NCBI GenBank assembly: GCA_944376975.1
Contig: CALWEE010000140.1
Span: forward strand, 1-5,015
DNA length: 5,015 nt
Direction: 5' to 3'
DNA from: an uncultured Lachnospiraceae bacterium
GTDB taxonomy: Bacteria > Bacillota > Clostridia > Lachnospirales > Lachnospiraceae
How positions within the stretch are numbered: the first letter of the stretch is position 1; each line of letters starts with the position of its first letter. The notes beneath the pieces are model-generated. The model saw only the letters and a list, made by a program, of their open reading frames with translations. It was not told the DNA's origin and made no database searches. The translations under genes were made by a program, and so were the position numbers. Positions 1 to 5,015 of this stretch are shown in pieces.

Positions 1-1
1 G

Positions 2-1246
2 GAGGGGGCGAGGGACTATCTGGTGCCCAGCCGTGTGCACCAGGGCAAGTTTTATGCGCTGCCCCAGTCTCCGCAGCTGTTTAAGCAGCTTTTGATGTGC
101 TCCGGGTACGACCGGTATTATCAGATCGCGAAATGTTTCCGCGACGAGGATCTGCGTGCGGACCGTCAGCCGGAGTTTACCCAGATCGACATGGAGCTGT
201 CCTTTGTGGATGTGGACGATGTGATCGACGTGAACGAGCGGCTGCTCGCCCGTCTTTTTAAAGAGATACTGGACGTGGAGGTCAAGCTTCCGATCCAGCG
301 TATGACATGGCAGGAAGCCATGGACCGGTACGGTTCCGACAAACCGGATACCCGTTTCGGCATGGAGCTGGTCAATGTGAGCGACGTGGTGAAAGACTGC
401 GGTTTTTCCGTTTTCAAAGACGCTGTGGCGGCCGGCGGTACGGTCCGCGGCATCAACGCCAAGGGCCAGGGCGGCATGTCCCGTAAAAAGATCGACGCTC
501 TCGTGCGGTTCGTAAAAGATTACGGCGCGAAAGGCCTTGCTTATATCGCCATCGGAGAAGACGGCGCCTGCAGATCGTCCTTCGCCAAATTCATGGCGCC
601 GGAAGAGATGGACGCGCTGGTCGGAGCCATGGACGGCTGCCCCGGCGACCTGCTCCTGTTCGCGGCCGATAAAAACAAGATCGTCTGGGATTCCCTGGGC
701 GCTCTTCGCGTGGAACTGGCGAGTCAGATGGGCCTTCTGGACAAGAAACAGTTTAATTTCCTCTGGATCACCGAATTTCCTTTGCTGGAGTGGTCGGAAG
801 AACAGAACCGGTATACGGCCATGCACCATCCTTTCACCATGCCCATGGAAGAAGATCTGGAGCTTTTGGATACCGACCCGGGAAAAGTACGGGCCAAAGC
901 GTATGATATCGTTTTGAACGGCACAGAGCTGGGCGGCGGCAGCGTCCGTATCTTCCAGGATCATATACAGGAAAAGATGTTTGAAGTACTTGGCTTTACG
1001 AAAGAACAGGCCTATGAACGGTTCGGTTTCCTGCTCAACGCGTTCAAGTACGGCGTTCCGCCCCATGCGGGCCTGGCGTACGGACTGGACCGTCTGATCA
1101 TGCTCATGACCGGGGAAGACAGCATCCGCGACGTGATCGCTTTCCCGAAGGTCAAAGACGCGTCCTGCCTTATGACCAACGCGCCGGATGTGGTGGACGA
1201 TAAACAGCTTGAAGAACTGTCGATCCGGGTATGCGCCGATGACTGA
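2..1246 (+). CDS. aspS: Aspartate--tRNA ligase (AspRS), 3' part; 5' end outside window
   Basis: Class II aminoacyl-tRNA synthetase that activates aspartate with ATP and charges tRNA-Asp in the cytoplasm. The reading frame is open from base 2, so the apparent GTG start at 23 is internal. The visible 414 residues begin at the conserved [11 protein letters not shown] segment; from memory of E. coli AspRS this Glu matches E171, so about 170 N-terminal residues, including the OB-fold anticodon-binding domain, lie upstream. Visible motifs are QSPQLFK (aspartate pocket), motif 2 [18 protein letters not shown] with its Arg codon at 140-142, YGSDKPD, a central GAD insertion, TAMHHPF (His codons 824-829), GGGSVRI, and motif 3 GLDR followed by DVIAFPK. 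The GAD domain marks the bacterial rather than the archaeal or eukaryotic type. The C-terminus ends like the family (LEELSIRV) and looks intact. Whether the enzyme discriminates tRNA-Asp from tRNA-Asn cannot be judged, because the anticodon domain is missing. The TGA stop overlaps the next gene. Confidence 0.97.
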   Translation, partial: EGARDYLVPSRVHQGKFYALPQSPQLFKQLLMCSGYDRYYQIAKCFRDEDLRADRQPEFTQIDMELSFVDVDDVIDVNERLLARLFKEILDVEVKLPIQRMTWQEAMDRYGSDKPDTRFGMELVNVSDVVKDCGFSVFKDAVAAGGTVRGINAKGQGGMSRKKIDALVRFVKDYGAKGLAYIAIGEDGACRSSFAKFMAPEEMDALVGAMDGCPGDLLLFAADKNKIVWDSLGALRVELASQMGLLDKKQFNFLWITEFPLLEWSEEQNRYTAMHHPFTMPMEEDLELLDTDPGKVRAKAYDIVLNGTELGGGSVRIFQDHIQEKMFEVLGFTKEQAYERFGFLLNAFKYGVPPHAGLAYGLDRLIMLMTGEDSIRDVIAFPKVKDASCLMTNAPDVVDDKQLEELSIRVCADD

Positions 1247-1523
1247 TAACCCGGTTTGGGTCATGGCGCTCCTTTGGATCGGGGCTGTGAATATTTACGG
1301 TTTTTTCCTGTGCCGGGCGGACAAACGCCGCGCCATAAAGCATCAGTGGCGGGTGCCGGAAAAACGGTTTTTCCTCGTCGCCCTGCTTGGAGGGAGCCCG
1401 GGCGTTTACGCGGGCATGTTCACGTTCTGCCATAAGACGAAACATGTGTCCTTCCTTTTGGGCATACCATGTATATTCGCGCTCCAATTAGCCATGATTA
1501 TATATATACGGGGCAAATTCTAA
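1239..1523 (+). CDS. DUF1294 (YsdA-like) small membrane protein
   Basis: A 94-residue protein of unknown function, recognised by the DUF1294 pattern: a hydrophobic N-terminal helix with N-x-x-x-F-F, then [22 protein letters not shown], and [15 protein letters not shown]. Three membrane segments are likely, at about residues 6-25, 41-60 and 71-90, with the basic ADKRRA and HKTKH stretches between them. The frame is open back to an ATG at 1188, but that would overlap aspS by 59 bases and add residues unlike the family. ATG 1239 overlaps the aspS stop by 8 bases (ATGACTGA) and lacks a good Shine-Dalgarno site, so translation is probably coupled to aspS. ATG 1263 is an alternative that would still keep the first helix. 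The length fits the family (about 85-100 residues). Co-transcription with aspS is inferred from the overlap and says nothing firm about function. Confidence 0.85.
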   Translation: MTDNPVWVMALLWIGAVNIYGFFLCRADKRRAIKHQWRVPEKRFFLVALLGGSPGVYAGMFTFCHKTKHVSFLLGIPCIFALQLAMIIYIRGKF

Positions 1524-1530
1524 TAACACA

Positions 1531-1558
1531 GACAGTTGTTTCGGCTGTTTAACTGTGA
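1531..1558. repeat. Inverted-repeat element, copy 1, upstream of glyA
   Basis: GACAGTTG (1531-1538) is followed after 12 bases by AACTGTGA (1551-1558). The exact inverted core is ACAGTT/AACTGT, 6 bp per arm. Both 8-base arms recur unchanged in a second copy 37-41 bases downstream. A protein-binding operator is the simplest reading; an RNA hairpin is possible but would be weak. No terminator T-run follows it. Confidence 0.55.
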
Positions 1559-1562
1559 TATC

Positions 1563-1590
1563 CTGTTTTATGACAGTTGGACCCTATAAC
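1563..1590 (+). promoter_or_regulatory. Possible glyA promoter with weak -35
   Basis: TATAAC at 1585-1590 matches the -10 consensus at 5 of 6 bases. The best-placed upstream hexamer, CTGTTT at 1563-1568 (16-base spacer), is a poor -35. The box lies inside inverted-repeat copy 2. Because the -35 is weak and repeat elements surround it, a factor-dependent promoter is possible. Alternatively glyA may simply be read through from aspS, since no intrinsic terminator is seen between 1524 and 1630. Confidence 0.35.
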
Positions 1591-1595
1591 TGTGA
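1572..1595. repeat. Inverted-repeat element, copy 2, upstream of glyA
   Basis: GACAGTTG (1572-1579) is followed after 8 bases by AACTGTGA (1588-1595), repeating both arms of copy 1 exactly with a spacer 4 bases shorter. It ends 35 bases before the glyA ATG and overlaps the possible -10 box at 1585-1590, a position suited to regulating glyA transcription. The regulator is unknown. Confidence 0.55.
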
Positions 1596-1630
1596 GGCAT
1601 TACACAGGACAAGATAACGGAGGTTGAGTT

Positions 1631-2869
1631 ATGTATTCATTAGAAGATATCAGACAGACCGATCCTGAGATCGCCCAGGCCATAGAAGCGGAGATGGCGC
1701 GTCAGAGTTCCAACATCGAGCTCATCGCGTCGGAAAACTGGGTGAGCCATGCGGTCATGGCGGCGACAGGAAGTCCTTTGACCAATAAATACGCGGAAGG
1801 TTATCCGGCAAAAAGATATTACGGCGGCTGCGACTGCGTGGATATCGCCGAGAATCTGGCGATTTCCCGGGCGAAAGAGCTTTTTGGCTGCGATTACGCC
1901 AATGTTCAGCCCCATTCCGGCACTCAGGCCAATATGGCGGTCTTTTTCGCCATGCTGGAGCCGGGCGACACAGTGATGGGCATGAACCTGGACCACGGCG
2001 GCCATCTGACCCACGGAAGCCCGGTCAACATGTCCGGAAAGTATTTCCATATCGTGCCCTATGGCGTCAATGACGAAGGCTTTATCGATTACGATGAGCT
2101 GCGGCGCATCGCCCATGAAGCGAAACCGAAGATGATCATCGCGGGCGCCAGCGCTTACGCCCGGACCATTGATTTTGCCAAGTTCCGTGAAGTGGCCGAT
2201 GAAGTGGGCGCGTACCTTATGGTCGATATGGCCCATATCGCGGGGCTGGTGGCAGCGGGACTGCATCCGAGTCCCATTCCTTACGCCGACGTGGTGACAA
2301 CGACGACCCATAAGACACTCAGGGGGCCCAGAGGCGGTATGATCCTGGCGAACAAAGAGGCGGCGGAGAAGTTTAATTTCAACAAAGCGGTATTCCCGGG
2401 TATCCAGGGCGGTCCTCTTATGCACGTGATCGCCGCGAAAGCCGTCTGCTTCAAGGAAGCGCTGACCGATGAATTTAAAGTTTACCAGAAGCAGATCGTT
2501 GACAATGCCCAGGCGTTGTGCAAAGGCCTGCTCAGCCGCGGCATCGACATCGTATCCGGCGGAACGGACAACCACCTTATGCTCGTGAACCTGATCCGCC
2601 TTGGCCTGACCGGTAAACAGGCGGAAAAGATGCTGGAAGAAGTGCATATCACCTGCAACAAGAATACGATCCCCAACGATCCCAAGTCACCTTTCGTGAC
2701 CAGCGGCGTGCGTCTGGGCACACCGGCGGCGACCAGCCGAGGGTTAAAAGAGGCGGATATGGACGTGGTGGCGGAAGCCATTGCCCTCACCTTAAAAGAT
2801 TTCGACGGCAACAAGGAAAAGGCGGCTGCCATGATCCGCGGACTGACCGAAAAATATCCGCTGGCATAA
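1631..2869 (+). CDS. glyA: Serine hydroxymethyltransferase (glycine hydroxymethyltransferase)
   Basis: PLP enzyme of the cytoplasm that interconverts serine plus tetrahydrofolate with glycine plus 5,10-methylene-tetrahydrofolate, the main source of one-carbon units for purines, thymidylate and methionine. The 412 residues are full family length. Recognisable motifs are LIASEN (residues 31-36), NKYAEGYP (52-59, catalytic Glu56), QPHSGTQAN (93-101), GGHLTHG (123-129, His125 in the position that stacks on PLP), VDMAH (198-202, Asp199 contacting the PLP ring nitrogen), [14 protein letters not shown] with Schiff-base Lys228, and SGVRLGTPA with Arg361 as the substrate-carboxylate residue. No key residue is missing. 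The start is set by GGAGG at 1619-1623, 7 bases before the ATG. The gene is 107 bases after the DUF1294 stop and is followed by a strong terminator, so it ends a transcription unit. Paired inverted repeats upstream may control it. Confidence 0.98.
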   Translation: MYSLEDIRQTDPEIAQAIEAEMARQSSNIELIASENWVSHAVMAATGSPLTNKYAEGYPAKRYYGGCDCVDIAENLAISRAKELFGCDYANVQPHSGTQANMAVFFAMLEPGDTVMGMNLDHGGHLTHGSPVNMSGKYFHIVPYGVNDEGFIDYDELRRIAHEAKPKMIIAGASAYARTIDFAKFREVADEVGAYLMVDMAHIAGLVAAGLHPSPIPYADVVTTTTHKTLRGPRGGMILANKEAAEKFNFNKAVFPGIQGGPLMHVIAAKAVCFKEALTDEFKVYQKQIVDNAQALCKGLLSRGIDIVSGGTDNHLMLVNLIRLGLTGKQAEKMLEEVHITCNKNTIPNDPKSPFVTSGVRLGTPAATSRGLKEADMDVVAEAIALTLKDFDGNKEKAAAMIRGLTEKYPLA

Positions 2870-2879
2870 CGATCTTCAG

Positions 2880-2923
2880 GAAGTGGAGACAGAGAAAAAA
2901 CCTCTGTTTCCGCTTCTTTTTTT
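2880..2923 (+). terminator. Intrinsic terminator after glyA
   Basis: A 15-bp stem pairs 2880-2894 (GAAGTGGAGACAGAG) with 2902-2916 (CTCTGTTTCCGCTTC), with two G-U wobbles and no gaps, closed by the 7-base loop AAAAAAC. Seven T residues follow at 2917-2923. It begins 11 bases after the glyA stop. The opposite strand has no U-run after the stem, so it works only in the + direction. It isolates glyA from the aminotransferase unit. Confidence 0.95.
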
Positions 2924-2932
2924 GCGCTGTTC

Positions 2933-2961
2933 TTGTAAGTCCCTTTCCGCGGTGGTATAAT
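2933..2961 (+). promoter_or_regulatory. Sigma-A-type promoter of the aminotransferase-aldolase unit
   Basis: TTGTAA (2933-2938, 4 of 6 matches to -35) is separated by exactly 17 bases from a perfect TATAAT (2956-2961). TG at 2953-2954, one base before it, forms an extended -10. Transcription would be expected to begin near 2968, giving a leader of about 70 bases. Its position directly after the glyA terminator supports an independent unit. Confidence 0.8.
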
Positions 2962-2974
2962 GAGATCAACAAGA

Positions 2975-2992
2975 CGTGAATATCCATTCACG
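2975..2992 (+). promoter_or_regulatory. Perfect inverted repeat just downstream of the promoter (operator or leader hairpin)
   Basis: CGTGAAT (2975-2981) and ATTCACG (2986-2992) are exact inverted repeats around the 4-base centre ATCC. The element starts about 7 bases after the predicted transcription start, a common place for a repressor operator. As RNA it would form a 7-bp hairpin at the very 5' end of the leader, which could stabilise the message. No T-run follows, so it is not a terminator. Confidence 0.55.
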
Positions 2993-3039
2993 AGCGTGGC
3001 CCATGAGAGGACAGATACAGCATATAAGGAGGAAGGATC

Positions 3040-4524
3040 ATGGCTTATAACGGATACGCGATCGACACATATCTTAACGCGGCGAAGGTGACAAAACAGT
3101 TGGACGGACTGATCAGAAAACCGGTGTATTCCATCCGGCCTGAAAAGCTGGAAGATTACGTGGAAAACTATTTCAACACAAAATGCGCCAGATCAAAAGA
3201 GATGATCGAAAAGGCGAAGACGGTCATTCCCGGAGGCGTACAGCACAATCTGGCGTTCAACTACCCGTTCCCCATCGTGATCGAAAAAGCGGAAGGCGCG
3301 AAACTGTATGATATCGACGGGAACTGGTATTACGACCTGCTCCAGGCAGGCGGCCCGACCATACTCGGCAGCAACATGCCGGCTGTAAGGGAAAAGGTCA
3401 TCGAACTTTTGAACACCTGCGGACCCTCCACCGGATTGTTCCATGAATACGAGTACAAACTGGCGAAAAAGATCTCCGAGATGGTGCCTTCGGTGGATAA
3501 ATTCCGCATGCTCGGCTCCGGTACGGAAGCCTGCATGTGCGCGGCTCGCATCGCCCGGTTAAAAACAGGTAAAAAGAATATCCTGAAAATGGGCGGCGCC
3601 TATCATGGCTGGTCGGATCAGCTTGCCTACGGCATGCGTGTGCCCGGGACAAAGGGACTCATGTCGAAGGGCGTTCCCAATTTTGTGTTCAAGCATACGG
3701 ATGAATTTTTCCCCAACGATCTGGAAGATCTGGAACGGAAACTGAAAAAGAACCAGCTTCGCGGCGGGACGGCGGCGGTCTACATTGAACCGGTGGGGCC
3801 GGAGAGTGGGACCCGACCCGTGTCCAAAAAGTTTATAAAAGGGGCGGAGTGGCTGGCGCACAAATACGGCGCTTTGCTCATCTTTGATGAAGTCGTTACC
3901 GGATTCCGCATCGGACCTGGCGGCGCCCAGGGTTATTTCGGCGTCGATCCGGACCTGACCATCTTCGGAAAGATCGTGGCCGGAGGTTATCCGGGAGCCG
4001 GCGGCGTGGGCGGACACGAGGACTGCATGGCCCATCTGGGCGCCGGACTGGATTCTTCCGGAAAGAAGGTGGCGAAAGCCATGTGCGGCGGGACGATGGC
4101 GGCTACGCCCATCTCCTGTGTGGCCGGTTACTATACCCTGTGCGAGATCGAGCGGACCAATGCCTGCGAAGTGGCCGGGCGGATGGGCGATCGGCTGACC
4201 AAAGGCCTTCAGAAGCGCATACGCAAATACGGCCTTCCGTTTGTCGCTTTTAACCAGGGCTCGATATGCCATTTGGACAGTGTGGGTACGATGCACTTTG
4301 TCGTGAACTGGAAAAAGCCGTGGACGATCCCCCATGTGCTCAAAGAGACGGGGATCCGTCAGAGAGAGATGGAACATATGGGAGCGGCATACATGGCGGA
4401 AGGCATCGTCACGCTGGCCGGATCAAGGCTGTATACGAGCGCGGCGTACACCGAAGAAATGATCGACGACGTTCTGGAACGGTTTGACCGGGTATTCGCC
4501 AACTGCGGCAAGATCGATGTGTGA
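3040..4524 (+). CDS. PLP-dependent class III aminotransferase, glutamate-1-semialdehyde aminomutase-like
   Basis: Fold-type I PLP enzyme of 494 residues, predicted to be cytoplasmic. From about residue 52 it follows the glutamate-1-semialdehyde aminomutase (HemL) layout: VIPGGVQHN (62-70), LYDIDGNWYYD (89-99), GSGTEACM (159-166, phosphate loop), YHGW (188-191), EPVGPESG (250-257), IFDEVVTGFR (281-290, Asp283 for the PLP ring nitrogen), and PDLTIFGKIVAGGYPGA with Schiff-base Lys311. The segment where HemL has GT-L-SGNP reads GGTMAATPIS (350-359), keeping the Thr but not the NP. It also carries an N-terminal extension of about 50 residues absent from HemL (about 430 residues). No haem gene lies nearby, so a role in tetrapyrrole synthesis is not supported; an amine, amino-aldehyde or amino-sugar substrate is equally possible. 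The start is fixed by AAGGAGG at 3026-3032, 7 bases before the ATG. It has its own promoter, and the aldolase gene follows after 18 bases, so the two are probably co-transcribed and share a pathway. Family confident; substrate unknown. Confidence 0.9.
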   Translation: MAYNGYAIDTYLNAAKVTKQLDGLIRKPVYSIRPEKLEDYVENYFNTKCARSKEMIEKAKTVIPGGVQHNLAFNYPFPIVIEKAEGAKLYDIDGNWYYDLLQAGGPTILGSNMPAVREKVIELLNTCGPSTGLFHEYEYKLAKKISEMVPSVDKFRMLGSGTEACMCAARIARLKTGKKNILKMGGAYHGWSDQLAYGMRVPGTKGLMSKGVPNFVFKHTDEFFPNDLEDLERKLKKNQLRGGTAAVYIEPVGPESGTRPVSKKFIKGAEWLAHKYGALLIFDEVVTGFRIGPGGAQGYFGVDPDLTIFGKIVAGGYPGAGGVGGHEDCMAHLGAGLDSSGKKVAKAMCGGTMAATPISCVAGYYTLCEIERTNACEVAGRMGDRLTKGLQKRIRKYGLPFVAFNQGSICHLDSVGTMHFVVNWKKPWTIPHVLKETGIRQREMEHMGAAYMAEGIVTLAGSRLYTSAAYTEEMIDDVLERFDRVFANCGKIDV

Positions 4525-4542
4525 TATCGGGGAGGAAGGACC

Positions 4543-5015
4543 ATGAGCTATACGGAACAGGAAGCCCGAAGGGCTGTCATTGACGCGGGGCACCGGCTGC
4601 TCAAAGCCGGTCTTGTGGCGCGGACCTGGGGCAATATCAGCGCCAGGATATCGGACAGCGCCTTTTTGATCACGCCAAGCGGCCGGGCCTATGATACGCT
4701 GCGGCCGGAAGATCTGGTGATCGTTGACATGAACGACCTCACATATGAAGGCAGCCGGAAACCTTCCAGCGAAAAAGGGATCCACGCGGACGCCTACCGG
4801 CTGCGGCCGGATATCCATTTTATCATCCACACCCATCAGCTGTACGCGTCGGTGTTCGGCGTGGGCGGCCAGCCTCTGGAAAACGGCATGACGGACGGTC
4901 CCGTTCCCTGCGCGGCATATGGCCTGCCGTCCACAGATCGGCTGAGAAAAGCTGTTGCCCGGGAGGTGGAAGACCATCCGGACGTCCTGGCCATATTGAT
5001 GAAAAACCACGGCGC
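4543..5015 (+). CDS. Class II aldolase/adducin family protein (FucA-like), 5' part; 3' end outside window
   Basis: The first 157 complete codons of a zinc-dependent aldolase or epimerase of the L-fuculose-phosphate aldolase / ribulose-phosphate epimerase family, whose members are usually about 210-230 residues. They typically cleave a ketose or aldose phosphate to DHAP or another carbonyl plus an aldehyde. Visible motifs are TWGNISARI (28-36, phosphate loop), ITPSG (43-47), KPSSEKGIHADAY with the expected catalytic Glu77, IIHTHQ with zinc-ligand His96 and His98, and KNHG (154-157) with His156 as the third zinc ligand. All key residues of the family are present. The start is set by GGGGAGG at 4529-4535, 7 bases before the ATG; the reading frame stays open to the window edge. 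It lies 18 bases after the aminotransferase stop with no promoter or terminator between, so one operon is likely. The exact substrate cannot be told from this portion. Confidence 0.92.
   Translation, partial: MSYTEQEARRAVIDAGHRLLKAGLVARTWGNISARISDSAFLITPSGRAYDTLRPEDLVIVDMNDLTYEGSRKPSSEKGIHADAYRLRPDIHFIIHTHQLYASVFGVGGQPLENGMTDGPVPCAAYGLPSTDRLRKAVAREVEDHPDVLAILMKNHG

Noticed and set aside
1533..1551. Possible PurR box (CCGAA on the - strand) upstream of glyA
   Set aside because: glyA is a known PurR target in Bacillus, but only the CCGAA core is seen, the flanks fit poorly, and the usual second inverted box is absent.
1524..1630. Glycine riboswitch or T-box leader before glyA
   Set aside because: The gap is only 107 bases, with no terminator/antiterminator pair, no T-box sequence and no glycine aptamer core that I can recognise.
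1640..2647. 335-codon open frame on the - strand inside glyA
   Set aside because: It lies opposite a full set of conserved serine hydroxymethyltransferase motifs, its translation shows no family I recognise, and it has no credible promoter context. Long antisense frames are common opposite GC-rich genes.
3003..3050. 15-codon upstream reading frame overlapping the aminotransferase start
   Set aside because: Its ATG has no Shine-Dalgarno site, it shows no run of one amino acid as in attenuator leader peptides, and no alternative terminator structure follows.
3559..4377. 272-codon open frame on the - strand inside the aminotransferase gene
   Set aside because: The + strand encodes the conserved PLP motifs throughout this stretch. 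The antisense protein has a shadow-like composition (rich in His, Arg, Pro and Ala) and no recognisable domain.
4423..5010. 195-codon open frame on the - strand opposite the aldolase gene
   Set aside because: The + strand frame carries the complete set of class II aldolase catalytic and zinc residues and a strong Shine-Dalgarno site. The antisense frame spans two genes and the gap between them.

Overview
The window looks like a chromosomal stretch from a bacterium, most likely a Bacillota of the Clostridia type with moderately high GC (an impression by eye, not calculated). The reasons are strong GGAGG-type ribosome sites about 7 bases from their ATG, a classic intrinsic terminator with a T-run, a bacterial-type aspartyl-tRNA synthetase with the inserted GAD domain, and a small DUF1294 membrane protein of the Bacillus YsdA type. 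The genus cannot be named from this sequence. All genes are on the + strand. No RNA genes, CRISPR arrays, insertion sequences or phage genes are visible.

Layout. (1) Positions 2-1246 hold the 3' two thirds of aspS, cut by the left edge. (2) Positions 1239-1523 hold a 94-residue DUF1294 membrane protein whose start overlaps the aspS stop by 8 bases. (3) Positions 1524-1630 are a short intergenic region with two copies of an inverted-repeat element (GACAGTTG...AACTGTGA), one of which overlaps a possible -10 box. (4) Positions 1631-2869 hold complete glyA (serine hydroxymethyltransferase), ended by a strong intrinsic terminator at 2880-2923. (5) Positions 2924-3039 carry a good sigma-A-type promoter and, just downstream of its expected start point, a perfect 7-bp hairpin or operator. 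(6) Positions 3040-4524 hold a 494-residue PLP-dependent class III aminotransferase resembling glutamate-1-semialdehyde aminomutase. (7) Positions 4543-5015 hold the N-terminal part of a class II (zinc-type) aldolase, cut by the right edge.

The left half is housekeeping: tRNA charging and one-carbon/glycine metabolism. The right half starts a separate transcription unit with its own promoter, in which an aminotransferase of unassigned substrate is followed after 18 bases by a sugar-phosphate-type aldolase. This pairing suggests a small catabolic or biosynthetic pathway that continues beyond the window. It is the least routine part of the sequence, but nothing here proves a new system.
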